From the NCBI GenBank assembly GCA_024114885.1, contig CP099421.1, positions 496,001-560,000 on the forward strand: 64,000 nucleotides of DNA, given 5' to 3'. Source of the stretch: Septoria linicola. Taxonomy: Eukaryota; Ascomycota; Dothideomycetes; Mycosphaerellales; Mycosphaerellaceae. Below are positions 9,267 to 20,727 of the stretch, one piece after another. Under the pieces are notes generated by a model that saw only the letters and a list, made by a program, of their open reading frames with translations, ran no database searches and was not told where the DNA came from. The position numbers were made by a program, and so were the translations under genes. The stretch's first letter is position 1; each line of letters begins with the position of its first letter.

Positions 9267-10472
9267 TCATCTGCGCTTCTTCGACTTCGTTTTGCCCTGC
9301 CATGCATTCACGAACTCGATTTTCTCGTCTACGCCAAGTCCCAGTGTTTTGACACGTCCAAGCCGGGCTAGCTGATCGACTATCACGTTCAGCACATTTT
9401 GCTCCGATGCTGTCGGCTCTTCGTCTACTTCCGACGTCTCTGCCGCTTTCAAGCTGTCGAAGAAGTTAGTGTCATAGCCGTTCTGCTGGCGCGGCCGTGC
9501 TTCCCTGCTGCCATTCTCTTCCTGGTGTATCGTTGCGATGGTCAACGGAAGGCCCACACGCACGCGAATGCAATGCGTTTGTCTCGAGCTGAGCTTCCAC
9601 AGAAATCGAGGTATCTCCACCCACCCAGGGATAGGGGCCACTATGTCGGAAGGTGTGTACTTGATCGAGACGGGAAATATGCTTGTGGCCCGACTTGCAG
9701 AGAGCAGAGAAGGAGTAGGTCGCAATATTCCTCGACCATTGCTGGTGGTACCCTCCGGAAACACGACAACCGTCCTGCTCGGGTCATTCGCCATGATCTG
9801 GGAAAGCTCGATGCTTCCTTCCGGTGACGGATTCAGGGAGAAGCATGATAGTACCGCAGTGGCCAGGGTTATCTGTTTCACCCTGCGTGTGCCTGGAAAG
9901 CTCTGCACAAAGATGGGGTCGAAGATGGCGGCCAGGTACACGATATCCACGGGTGAAGTGAAGGAAGATGCTATAATGCACCCAGGAGTAGGCAGCTTTG
10001 CAATTGTCTTGCCTAGAGATCTGAGAACATGTCAGTCAGGAACCATTCCGAGTGGCGTGATCCTGGTGGTATGATGTAAGCTCACCCTCGCTGAACGCCG
10101 TCAACGCGAATATCGACGAACCAAATTCCTGGTATGCCTATGATACACCACAAATTGGCTTTGCGGAGAATACTACCAGCCGGAGCCCATTGGATGATGA
10201 GGAGCCATACTGCCCATGCAAAGATGAAGAATGGCAGTCGGAGGAAGAAGAGGAACTGTGTAGCGTAGGCTCAGCATTTGCCGGATGTCTGATCTCGTAT
10301 GGGACCTACCACATGATATGGAGCTACGAGTGGATTGCTCGGTGGAGGTGCAACTGGAAAGAAAGGCGCAATGCCAGATCCTGTGAAGCGAGTCAGTCAT
10401 TTCAGCACACCTGCAGCTCTGCTAAAGCACGTGAGGACTACCTTTATCCCGGTACTGTCCATACTTCTCCAT
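9267..10472 (-). CDS. LOA1: Lysophosphatidic acid acyltransferase LOA1/Vps66-like
   Basis: Four exons on the minus strand: 10472-10442, 10380-10310, 10255-10086 and 10020-9267, giving 341 residues. All introns are GT-AG, with TGACTGAC-type branch sites in introns 1 and 3; every junction keeps frame. The start MEKYGQYRDKGSGIAPFFP matches the conserved N-terminus of yeast LOA1. Residues about 35-60 (FLFLLRLPFFIFAWAVWLL) form a membrane segment. The acyltransferase block VVVFPEGTTSNGR is at about 175-187. The usual HxxxxD site is replaced by S-F-T-S-P-V-D; yeast LOA1 also has a non-His version (NCTSPLD), so this is a family trait. The C-terminus ends in a lysine/arginine run. The enzyme family acylates lysophosphatidic acid on ER/lipid-droplet membranes. 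It shares a 470-bp upstream region with KlpA. Confidence 0.9.
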
Positions 10473-10942
10473 GCTCGGCCGTCAAATTGTGCAGGTGTTT
10501 GGATTCCTGTCGGAAAGTCGGAGCTTGGTGGGATCGTGGTGTCAAGGAAGTTGCAAAGTCGCTGAACTTCAGAGTGCAAGAGCGAATGGTGATTTTGCGA
10601 CTTCCGTTTTCACATGCACAGATGCCTGGAGTGTGAGTGCAGAAAAGCAGCACACGCAAGATGGACAAGGACGAGAGACGACTAAACGGCCTTTCATGTG
10701 ATGAAAGTTAGTGTTGCCCACCGAATGTGACGAGGGACTGCTGAGTAAGTCTCGGCTATTCTGCCAATGGTGTCTTAGCTCTAATCAACCGGGAATCTGC
10801 CACACCACTTGTCGCATGGATACGCTGCGTGTAAACAGTAGGATCTCAACTTTGCGCCGACGACATGCCACCCTTAGCACTCACTTACACGGTTGCCTGA
10901 CGTGTACGAAAAAGTCTGGATGGTGTCACGCTCCCGTCCAAA
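10473..10942. promoter_or_regulatory. Shared divergent promoter of LOA1 and KlpA
   Basis: 470 bp between two outward-facing start codons. No gene is visible in it, so it must hold both promoters. I see no recognisable operator motif. Confidence 0.5.
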
Positions 10943-13900
10943 ATGGAGTCGTTGGAGAACAAGAGACCGTCAGGTCTCAAGGCGCCTAGCAAAATTCCAT
11001 TCACTGCCATTCGCGCGCTGCAGGAGACGACTCAAAGCGACCAGAATGCGCGCAACGCGACTAATGGGGGTGCTGGTAGCGTAATGGGACCGCCTGGCAC
11101 CTTGAGCAGCATCATTCCAAGCAAGCACAAAGTCAGCGGCTGTACGTGACGCGCCGAAGGGATGAATGCGTATCGACAGGATTGTTGACATTGAAATGCA
11201 GTACCAGAACCACCGATGAAGCGTAAGACGCTCGCTGAACGCGCCGGCGAGCCTTCTGGCAGTCTACGCACCAAGCCGAGCATTTCCAATGGCTTCGGCA
11301 CGCGACCCACGACCAGCGGCTCGAACGCATACCGAACGCCATCGAACATGTCATCTGCCACAGGGAGTCTGCGAGGAGGCCGTCCGCCTAGTCGACAGGC
11401 AAATGGATTCGGTCTTGGTTCACGCACGAACAGTACCTACAGTACCTCCAGCAGGGCTCCGCCATCACAGTACGATGAGGAGGAAGATGGTGACACAGGA
11501 CTCTCTGGCTCTCGCAAAGGTACACCCATCCTTTCATTCAACAGTACTCTGCATCTACGAAAGACGCGTACACACGACGACCTGCGCAAGCACACTCAAC
11601 AGCAACACGACCCGCAGTTTCAGTCTGCACAAGCCAAGTCTCAACACTATGGCCAACACTACCCGAGCATACACGATGACAGCAGTGACGGCAGCTCCGT
11701 CACAACGTCACGCAATAGCTCGGCTTCTTCTATGTCAGCACCACCACAACATGAGCAAAACACCAGAGGAGGGCCTGTTGGTGCCAGTCAACCCTCCCGT
11801 GAAGTATCACTCAGTACAGCTTTTGCTGATCTATCCCTCACACCCAAACCACGCACATCATCGCGGCATCGTCCTTCTCTTGAACCAGTCAAGGAAGAGC
11901 GCTCGCCAACTAAAATCCCAAAATCTGCCCGTGTCGCTAACACTCCCCTTCGCCACACTCAATCTGCACAGCAATTGCGCTCACCATCCCCCAAGAAACA
12001 CAATATATCGATTGCTGGCCTTCGCACGCCAATTTCGGTAGTGAAGGCCAGACGCAGAGAGGCAATGCCAGTTTTCTTGACGAAAGAGAAGCTAACGCCT
12101 GTCAAAGCATGGGACACGAACGGACGACTCGACGATATGGAGCGCATGTTCCAAAAGCTCAAAGGCGAAATCGACACGGCGAACGGCGCGAAGGACTCGA
12201 TCGAGACATCGTTGGAAGTGTTCAAAGCTCGCGCGGCCGAGCTGGAGAAGGAGAAGAACGAGCTGAAGTCAGAGCTGAAGAGCTCTCTCGCGGACCTCGA
12301 ACGAACACGAAGCGAGTTGCACACGACATCGTCCGACCTGCGACAAGTCCGGCGAGACCACGAGCGAGAGACACTTGATGTGGAAAGGAAGCATGAGCGA
12401 GAGCTGGCAGATTTACGACTGAAGCAGGAGAAGCAAGAGCTCCAATTCGAGCGCGACCGAGAAAGGTCCGCCGACAAGTTCAGGAGAGAGATGGAGGAGG
12501 CCAAGAAGACATGGCAACGGCAGCAAAGCGATAAAGAGGCGGATCTGACTTCGCAAAGCTGGGAAGAAATGGCACAGCTCAGAGCCGAACACGAAAAGGA
12601 AAAAGAGACTATGCAGAAGGAATTGGACGAGCTTCGACTGGCTGGAGAAAGCAGAGCCACGGAATCCGCATCAGAGGTGCAGCAGCTCCGCCAAACATCT
12701 GCAGATTTGCAGCGGCAGCTTGAGGCAAGCAAGGCCACAGAGATTACGCTAAGGAGTCGCATAGCCGCGTCCGAGGCTCGGATCACAGCCTTGGAGCAGG
12801 AGAAGAACAGCCTTGTCTCGAAAGCGCACTTCCTGGAGGGCAATCAAGAGGCCCAAAGTCTGGAGTTCACGAGCATGCGAGAGAAGCTTGAAGAGGCGTT
12901 GGCTGCTAAAGAGGAAACTTTGGAGACTCTTCGCAAAGAAGAAACGCTCCGGCGCAAGCTGAACAACACGATTCTGGAGCTGCGCGGCAACATTCGCGTG
13001 TTCGTTCGAACGAGGCCGCTCCTGGATGGAGAGGAAGATCCGACCAAGGTAGACTACGTGGACGAAGACTCTCTGGAGGGCTGCAAAGAAATGGTCGTGC
13101 ATGCGCCAGGAGCGCAGTCGGCCACTCGCGAGGCGCGCCTCGAGAAGTACTCATTCTCCTTCGATCGTGTCTTTGCCCCAGGAACCCCAAATGCGGCGGT
13201 CTTCGAGGAGTGCCGAGATCTGATCCAATCTGTAGTCGATGGTTACAATGTCAGCGTTCTGTCCTATGGCCAGACCGGTAGTGGAAAGACCTATGGTATG
13301 ACCGGACCCGACGGAATTATCCCAAAGGCAATCCACATGCTGTTGTCCGAAATGCAACGGCTGAAGACCAAGGGCTGGGAGTATGCTGTGGAGGCCAACT
13401 TCGTTGAGGTGTACAACGAGACTATCAACGACTTGCTGGGCGATGCGAAATCCTGGGACGATGGTGACGATCTCGGCGCAAGCGTGAGGGGCAAGAAAAA
13501 GGAAAAGCACGAAATTCACCATGACCGTGTGACGGGCAAGACGACAGTCACAAATGCGACCACGGTTGGGTTATGGCCTCCACCGAATGACGATGGCAAC
13601 TGGCCGCCAGCTGCGCCTACCCGCGAATCTGCTGCAGCCACCATTGACGGCCCTGGCTCGTACACCGAGAAAGCAATCAGCAACTTGCTTGACACCGCAG
13701 CAAAGAATCGAAGGGTGGCTGCCACGAAGGCCAATGAGCGCAGCTCCCGCAGTCACAGCATATTCATCCTGACTCTGAAGGGGTCATGTGCAGACACTAA
13801 GCAAAGCACCGAGGGCGTCCTCAATCTTGTCGACTTGGCGGGAAGCGAACGCCTCAAGCAATCGAAAGCCGACGGCAGCACGTTGAAAGAAACGCAAGCC

Positions 13901-14219
13901 ATCAACAAGTCACTCGCAGCTCTTGGAGATGTGATTGCAGCGCTTGGTAACAAGGGAAGCGGCGATGCGCATGTGCCATACAGGAACAGCAAGGTCAGTA
14001 CTTCGCTTCCACTTGCGAACAGAACTGCAACTAACGTGAGCCTAGTTGACTTACCTTCTTCAATCCTCTCTTGGAGGCACGACGGCTGGCAAGTCGTCAC
14101 GAACACTCATGTTGTTACATCTGAGTCCATTGTTGGCCCATTGGCAAGACACCAAGACAAGTTTGGGCTTTGGTACGAGGGTGCATGGAACGCACATTGG
14201 GACTGCGAAGAAGCGGTAG
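10943..14219 (+). CDS. klpA: Kinesin-14, C-terminal motor, KlpA-type
   Basis: Exons 10943-11141, 11202-13993 and 14046-14219 give 1,054 residues. Intron 1 (60 bp) has GTACGT and TTGAC; intron 2 (52 bp) has GTCAGT and CTAAC. Splicing intron 2 restores LTYLLQSSLGG after HVPYRNSK; unspliced, the frame runs on to 14284 as non-kinesin sequence. Layout: disordered basic N-terminal tail to about 370, coiled coil about 370-650, neck LNNTILELRGNIRVFVR at about 653, then the motor with P-loop GQTGSGKT (about 756), switch I NERSSRSH (about 911) and switch II DLAGSE (about 942). A C-terminal motor after a coiled coil defines kinesin-14, a minus-end-directed spindle motor. Oddities: an extra segment (WPPPNDDGNWPPAAP and flanks, near 13,570-13,670) between beta strands before the KNRRVAATKAN block, and a divergent end (LMLLHLSPLLAHWQDTK, final HIGTAKKR). 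Confidence 0.92.
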
Positions 14220-16539
14220 CTGTCATGCTTGGTACTTGTTGGCGTTTCCACTGCGGAAAGAAGATTATGCTTTGTACACTTTGACGAGAACAGGATTTTG
14301 TGATACCATCGACCTGGCACGGGCTGCCCGATCGGCAGAAAAGAGGCGTTTGTGGTATATATGCTCAGGCCAGCGATTGTCGCGATGAATGAAGATTGCG
14401 TTGCGCAACAGATCGATGATCACAAGGTGAAGTCGTCGCATAGGATCAGACACGATATGACGATCGTGAACGCAACACTATTCCTGCGAGCGACGCTGAA
14501 TAGCGTACTCGACTCGTGATACTTTGGCTGCTGAGAAAGCCACCTTTCCACAATCGGACGATAGTGAAGTCCATATGGTTTGGAGCTCGACATCCCGCTC
14601 ACTTAACACAGAAATGCGTAGTGCTCAACTCAACCCTCACCAAGAGTTAAGCGCGATGATGGCCGCTGCTTCATATTAGACACATTCCCACTTGCAACAC
14701 GATGCGACAGCATACGCGCTGTCACAACTATAGCACTGTCAAAGTGTCTCAGAATCTCCGAGCAAAAGTGGAGAGAGGGTATATCTGGAGACGGAGAAAC
14801 TTTGACGATGTTGCAATCACGAGAATAGATAGTCTTCACGGCGGCTGCTGAGTTTGACAAGACGTCAAAATAGAAGAGCACAGGCGTTTCGATCTGTGGA
14901 GAGTGGATACGCCAGATAATGTCTATATTGAGGGTCAGACATGGAGGAGTTGTCGTGCAAGCGGCTGTTTCAGCTAGCCGCTCATGTCATGCAGTCGTAC
15001 TTGGAGTGTTGAGTGAGGTGCAGAGGTTGATTGTTCACGCGTGATGTGAGTTGCTGCGATCAGCTCTTGTCTTTTGTAAAGGTGAGGTTGGGGAGCTGGT
15101 GACAATGGCAATGGCACATTTGAGACACGCAGACAGCTGGGGCGGTGCTGTTAAGCTGGACGTGTGGAACGGAGGCGTCGGGTTGCCAGAGGTTCGACGA
15201 TCACGCATACCTTTAGAGGTTTTCAAAGAGGGGCGTGGGATGAGTACAGGGAAGTCGCGTCTCTTGAGAACTATCGAGAGGCGCTTGTTGGAGATTGTGG
15301 CAATCTAGTCATAATTCCGCGTGGTTTTGATCCGACCGAGGCCTTGCGTATCGCAATGAAGGAACGAAAGGATGTATAGTCATGATGGAAGACCAATGGC
15401 CGGCTTCTTTGCGATTGTCGTTCCATAGAGGTTCATCTACCATAACCATCCAGACAACGTGTGGGCACCCATCGTTCGCAATGAGGTGCCTGGATGCAGG
15501 GAGGTGCAGCACCACTGGCAGTTTAAACTTTGCCCTTGCTACTGACTGATCATCGCTTCCATCCACTAAAAATAAGATCTCAGCACCGGCCGAAACTCAC
15601 CTACATCTGACACCTCCCTAGTGCGTCCCGCGTTCCTGCTACACATGCACCTCAGGAACGCCATCGCAATGCGGCACTGAATGGCATGCAGCCGACCGTG
15701 AAGCAGAAGCGCGGAATGGCTGGAGGCCGCATTCACTGTCTGCCACTCGTGCCACTACCCAACAGAAATCACTGGGCCGCAATGAACGTGTACCACGCGT
15801 CGCATGTTTAGGCTTCATGCTACAGTGGAGACCAATATATGCTGCGCGAGACGACTGAGATGATGTGCATTATGCAGCATTGCAGCAGCAGTGGAGATCC
15901 TGCCCTCGCGCCAGCAGATGTTCTACCTGATACGCGCAACCGCAGCTCACGAACTGCAAAGCCACAGGCCGAGTGATCTGCTGTGCAGCAATACCAGGAA
16001 CATGCGCAGTGGTAGTACGTGTCACAAGACCTTGAAGAGGCCGAAAGTGGCAGCGTGGAGATCTAGTCGCAGTCTGGCGCAGACCCCTCGCATATACATT
16101 TTCGGTACAAATTCTTTGTCGACCATGAATGGTGGCACGTCAGGAGTGCTGCACATGTGTCCTTGCGGCAGTGGAGGCATGAGCTTGCATTATTGCGCGA
16201 CGCAGCGATGGAGTCGGCGATGCGCAACTTCAGTGTTCGACGCAGCGAGCCTATCGTTCAGCTGCGCAGCAGCTCGCCAGCGTCTATCATGCCTGTGGCC
16301 CTTTTGATGGGCAGAGCACCTGAAACGAATCGCGGATGAAACAGAATCCACTGGCTTGCAGCGCTTCTTCGCAGCCAATCCTCCCCTGTGAGCTTAGTGC
16401 GGGTCCCGACCGTCGCGTTAGCTGGGCTGGGAAGCCGACCTATCAAACACGCGCATGGCACAATCCACCAAACTTCGACTATCCTCCTGCAGGCGTGGCG
16501 CCTTGCGTTGCAGGACGTCGCAAAGAATAAAAGAGCATG
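14220..16539. other. Long intergenic region, no gene found
   Basis: 2.3 kb in which no frame on either strand looks like a protein I know. Frames present (for example near 15,891-16,307) are short, Ser/Arg/Cys-rich and lack splice partners. It includes the 3' side of klpA and the distal promoter of the cyclin gene. Confidence 0.45.
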
Positions 16540-17208
16540 AGTCTCCTCGTTAGGCTTCATCGCTAACCACAACGATCTGCATCGATCTGTCGACCTCCTC
16601 CGGACACCTAATTCACACGAGTCTCACTCATTACTCCGACTACCCCAGCTTACCCCCGCCGTTCAGGTACAGACATAGCCATCGCAGCCTCGTGCAGGCA
16701 TCAGTACCACGACCTGCCGTCCGCCGATTCGGGTTTCGACACATCTTTCTGCCTTTGTCCGCTGGCCGGAGAGGTACCGATCTAATAAGTCAATCTTTTG
16801 CACGCTCCGGTTTTTCGCCTAAACCTAAAAGGTGTTCCCTGGCGAAACCACGACCTTTCACCGTCATTTCAAGAAACCTCTTCTACTGGATCCCGGCCAT
16901 CGAGATCAATTTCCATCTGACTAATAATCTTGACCTTTCGAGCATCTGCCAGGCTGCAACTCGAACGTCTTCTAATTCCTATTGTGGCCAACAAGCTTAC
17001 GAGCTATTCATCACTTGGTCGACCATATTGTGTGAATTGCCTATTGTTATAGGCAACGATCACCTCACCTATCTCTACCTATTGTTACAATCTACAATAG
17101 GCAGGATATCACACCTCGACGATATAAGATTCTCTGTCCTCTTGTCGAACAACTCATCATCAACGACAACCTACTCGAAGACACAATCCCAAATCAACCA
17201 CATCAACC
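16540..17208 (+). promoter_or_regulatory. Probable long 5' leader of the cyclin gene, free of ATG, with two hairpins
   Basis: After the ATG at 16537 there is no further ATG for 669 bases until the cyclin start at 17209, where about ten would be expected by chance. The stretch is rich in C and T, as in fungal leaders. Two short stem-loops lie close together: GCCTAT/ATAGGC at 17039-17054 and CCTATTGT/ACAATAGG at 17078-17101. Both present the same CCTATTGTTA element. A long, structured leader would suit translational control of a G1 cyclin, but this is inference; the transcription start is not visible. Confidence 0.5.
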
Positions 17209-18276
17209 ATGGCATACTCACCCCTGACACCTGAGCAGAATGCTGCAGCTCTGCAACACTTCATCTACCTCCCTGTCTCGCAGGACATGATCAGTTATCT
17301 TGCTATCAAGGCCGCGCAAGTCATTCGATGTGAAGGCAACCAGCCGACCTCGACAAACAAGGCACTTCCACCAACTCCTCCCACGACCCCACCTCAACAA
17401 GCAAACGGATCGTACTTTGAGCCAGCACTACCATCTCTGGAGCTCTTCATCACTGCGCTCGTGGAGAGGTCACATGTGCAGGTGCCTACGCTAATGACAT
17501 CCCTTGTCTACCTTGGCAGACTACAACAACGCCTGCCTCCAGTCGCCAAGGGTATGAGATGCACTGCCCACCGCATCTTCTTGGCTGCTCTCATCCTCGC
17601 AGCAAAGAACTTGAACGACTCTTCGCCAAAGAACAAGCACTGGGCACGCTACACTGCTGTTCGTGGCTTTGATGGCTTCGGCTTCAGCCTGACAGAAGTC
17701 AATCTGATGGAGAAGCAGCTCTTGGGCCTGCTCGAGTGGGACCTAAGAGTCACTGAAGAAGACCTCTACTTCCACCTTGACCCTTTCCTTGCACCTATCC
17801 GCGGCTTCCAAGTCCGTGAAGCAGAGAAGCAGCGTGTCCGCGAGGAGATGATTGCTCTTGAGCAACGACAACTTGCCTTTGCCGCTCAACAGCAACGACG
17901 AGCTGCCATGGAAGCCTCTCGCTACTACGAGTCTCCGCGATCGATGGGCCAGTACACATATCAACAACCCATGTACTACTCGGCCTCCTCGAATGCATCA
18001 TCTCGAGCACCATCGAGAACGCCTTCGCTCTCGCCGCCAACTCGAAGTCACTCTGCCGCCTCTTCAGTGTCTGCCGACTCATACGCTTGCTCCTCATCCC
18101 CATCCAGCCTCGCTTCCTCTCACCACGGCTCCACGCATGACCTCCAGTACAAGCAAGCCCAGCCAATCATCAGCCATAGCCTGCCACTCGAGCATACCGA
18201 TCAGCCAGCCAAGAAGCAAAAGGTTAACATCTTTTCCCGCTTCCTGCCTTCGACTCTCAGCCGTCCTGTGTACTGA
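17209..18276 (+). CDS. pclA: Pho85-type cyclin, PclA/Pcl1-like
   Basis: A single exon of 355 residues from ATG 17209 (caaccATGG). Residues about 80-200 form the cyclin box in the form typical of the PCL1/2 group: VPTLMTSLVYLGRLQQRLPP, VAKGMRCTAHRIFLAALILA, AKNLNDSSPKNKHWARYT and LLGLLEWDLRV. These cyclins bind the Pho85/PhoA kinase and act at G1/S and in morphogenesis; Aspergillus PclA acts in conidiation. The C-terminal half is low complexity (Gln-rich helix, then Ser-rich SRAPSRTPSLSPPTRSHS), a likely phosphorylated tail, ending in a basic KKQKVNIFSRFLP patch. The preceding leader has no ATG. Confidence 0.92.
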   Translation: MAYSPLTPEQNAAALQHFIYLPVSQDMISYLAIKAAQVIRCEGNQPTSTNKALPPTPPTTPPQQANGSYFEPALPSLELFITALVERSHVQVPTLMTSLVYLGRLQQRLPPVAKGMRCTAHRIFLAALILAAKNLNDSSPKNKHWARYTAVRGFDGFGFSLTEVNLMEKQLLGLLEWDLRVTEEDLYFHLDPFLAPIRGFQVREAEKQRVREEMIALEQRQLAFAAQQQRRAAMEASRYYESPRSMGQYTYQQPMYYSASSNASSRAPSRTPSLSPPTRSHSAASSVSADSYACSSSPSSLASSHHGSTHDLQYKQAQPIISHSLPLEHTDQPAKKQKVNIFSRFLPSTLSRPVY

Positions 18277-19641
18277 GGTTGCACTACGGCAAGACGTTTT
18301 GGGAAACCTGCAACACACCTTTACACCAAGACCACACTCCTTAACATGGTCGACATTGCGAGACTGGTTGCGCGAGAACAAAGTTCTTGTACTCACGGAC
18401 GGCATAAACGGCATGGCTCACGACTTGATGACAATTGCATGGCGTGGCATGGAGAGGCAACGAGCTGGCTCGTACGAAAATGAGCGAATTGTTTTATGGT
18501 TGGAAAAGCATTATACCACTACTATTGACTTGCATTGCGAATGGCGCGAATTGGGAGGGAGGGAGAGAGGGACGGACTTGGCCATGTGACATGGCACAAT
18601 CAAGAGACTTTACAGTCTTCTAGAGACTCCGATGATGAGGGAGATGAGACAACGGCAGTAGAGAGACACATCGAGTGACTGAGAAGTCCGAGATATGATA
18701 CAGTGAAATGAAAAGTCGTTACGCTGATCACAAAACAACATTTGCCTTCATTTGTGTTCTTCTCCCTTCTTCCATCTTAACCTATTTCACAAGTCGATTG
18801 ACGCGCTAGCTTTGCATCCCCGAAACCCCCCCCCCTGTGCTTTCCTCAAAGATGGTCTGCTCAGAGTAATTCTTCGACAAAACGAGAAGCTTGTGCTGCA
18901 AGCTCCTTCCTCTGACGTCTCGTCATCATCAACAAAGTTCAGCAGTACAGTTCGAACAGGGATATATGAATGAACCTTGAGGAGTTCCGAATCTACCGAT
19001 GAACCGGCCGGCCGGCCATACTTTACGCTTCTTACTTTCTTGTTCTCGTGCCATCTGTTTTGCGATCGCAATGCGCTGACACGGTAAGAGAGCAGAAGGC
19101 AAGGAGAGTCCGCCGTCTCATCGTCTTGGCCGAAGAATTATCTTGCTTTCGGAGAACACAAGAGTGCTATCAGCGACCTTGCCAGCTGCTACAGATTGGC
19201 ATCATTGTGAACTGGGAGGCAAGCTTTCTGGGAGTTCACATATGAAGTGCTGACGTGACGTAGCAGGTGCGGTCTGAATGTTGACGCGGATGTATACTTT
19301 ATAGGTATGTATGTACAAGCATGCGAGACCGATCTATTGCCGCGCCAGGCTCGTGGCTAGAATGTAATGTGCAAACGACTGACATGCATGCACACATGCT
19401 GTCAGTGGTGTGCAGGTGCGCATATCGTTCTGTGTGAGAGCATCGCGATGATGCATGATCAGCTCTGTCGCATCTGTCTCTTTTGCCGGGCTTTTGCTTC
19501 GAGGCCTGTTCACGCCCAGCGCCATCAAGTCGAACGTAACGTTACTTGACATGTCAAGTAACGTCTCAAGGGTCTGAACTCGTTCCGCAATGCCAGGCAT
19601 TCCGTTGGCAAGCTCAGTCGTCCGGGAATGATACAGAGCTA
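18277..19641. other. Intergenic between convergent ends of pclA and AIM32
   Basis: 1.36 kb of 3' flanking sequence with no supported gene. It contains a CCGGCCGGCCGGCC run at about 19,004-19,017 and the palindrome listed separately. Confidence 0.45.
19539..19564. repeat. Perfect 26-bp palindrome
   Basis: ACGTTACTTGACA at 19539-19551 is followed immediately by its exact reverse complement to 19564, with no spacer. It lies about 80 bp downstream of the AIM32 stop codon on that gene's strand. Confidence 0.85.
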
Positions 19642-20727
19642 TCACCAGCTCACCACGCCCTTCTCTCTATCCCATCCACCACGTAACTGCCTCTCCGGCT
19701 TGACAACTTTGCCCTGCAACACAGTATACCTCACCAAGTTCTCACAATCTTCTGGCCGTATCCTCGCGAGCCAGATACATTGTGCAGCCTCGCCATCTTC
19801 CGCCTTGGTATCTCCATTGATCTGTTCTCGAACAGTTCTTCTCTGCTCTGCGCGACGATATATCATGACGTTCGCACTGTATTTATGCCCGCCGACGTGA
19901 GAGATGAAGTATATGCCTACACCTCCGGGTCGCTCATCGTGTAAGTCTCGGAAGAGGCCTAGTGGTCGCAGATGTCGTTCCAGCTCTTTGCGCAGCAGAG
20001 GTGCGGATTGACCACATCGGCCGTCTCTAGTCGCTTGCGAGCATAAGAGGATGATGTACTTGTGCGGGCAGGCACGGAGGGAGAGGCCTGCCGGGAGATC
20101 CTTGGGCGGAGATGGAAGTGTTGTATGCGGTACTTCGCCGTTGCCATTGGACTCACTCTCGGGCTCGAGGTCCAGAGGAGTGGTCGAGGTGGGTGCCGTG
20201 TTGATGACGCTCTCGATCAGCTCGGGGACATACTTCGGCGTGACATTGTCGACAAAAGTGAACGAGGGCATGAGCAGCACAGTCGTTGGTCGATCGATAC
20301 CATATGGTCCAATGTGATCACCCTGCATATCTGGAGGAGGAATATTGCTTGCACTGAGCATCAACTTTCCGCCAGCGACCTTGTCAATATGCTCGCCCAC
20401 TGCCTCCATGACACTGCCTTTGACATCTTCGACTGCTCGCACCCAGTCTGTCTCGCCCGTTGCGACAATCAAATGTCTCCCGTCCAGGTTGATATGGCCA
20501 TAGAGCTTATCTTCTTCGTCTATGGACCATTTCTTCGGATATTTGATCGAACAACTTGAGCAGTCGTGCAGGCATTCGTCGCCATCAATATCCGGCACTG
20601 TTTTGGAGAAGAGCGCGTCGGTGACTTTGGCCGTGTAGAAGCCGTCTGGACGCTGCTTGATCACGTCGTCGCCGCCGCCGGACGTGACTCTTCTGTATAT
20701 CGACCGCAACATCCCTCCCGGTGACAT
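19642..20727 (-). CDS. AIM32: AIM32-like thioredoxin-fold [2Fe-2S] protein
   Basis: A single exon of 361 residues from ATG 20727. The N-terminal part has ECLHDCSSCSIKYPKKW and the C-terminal part the signature SHVGGHKYSANVMIY, a Cys/His set in the sucrase/ferredoxin-like family that includes yeast Aim32 and Apd1. In that family a thioredoxin-like ferredoxin fold binds a [2Fe-2S] cluster with Cys and His ligands; yeast Aim32 is mitochondrial and linked to redox control of imported proteins. CPHKYIILLCSQATRDGRCG and APLLRKELERHL are further family blocks. The first residues (MSPGGMLRSIYRRV) are basic and could act as a mitochondrial presequence. Divergent from the gene at 21112. Confidence 0.87.
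   Translation of the reverse strand: MSPGGMLRSIYRRVTSGGGDDVIKQRPDGFYTAKVTDALFSKTVPDIDGDECLHDCSSCSIKYPKKWSIDEEDKLYGHINLDGRHLIVATGETDWVRAVEDVKGSVMEAVGEHIDKVAGGKLMLSASNIPPPDMQGDHIGPYGIDRPTTVLLMPSFTFVDNVTPKYVPELIESVINTAPTSTTPLDLEPESESNGNGEVPHTTLPSPPKDLPAGLSLRACPHKYIILLCSQATRDGRCGQSAPLLRKELERHLRPLGLFRDLHDERPGGVGIYFISHVGGHKYSANVMIYRRAEQRRTVREQINGDTKAEDGEAAQCIWLARIRPEDCENLVRYTVLQGKVVKPERQLRGGWDREKGVVSW

Noticed and set aside
11216..14284. Kinesin read as one long uninterrupted frame to 14284
   Set aside because: The last ~90 residues match no kinesin; splicing GTCAGT...CTAG at 13994-14045 restores the motor end, and a spliced first exon adds the true N-terminus.
15891..16307. 138-codon frame in the long intergenic region
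   Set aside because: Ser/Arg/Cys-rich with no recognisable motif, no supporting splice sites, and it starts in repetitive GCAGCAG sequence.
19004..19017. CCGGCCGGCCGGCC run as a regulatory site
   Set aside because: A short simple repeat with no context to support function.
19334..19645. 103-codon minus-strand frame downstream of AIM32
   Set aside because: No domain and partly built on the palindrome; more likely 3' flank.
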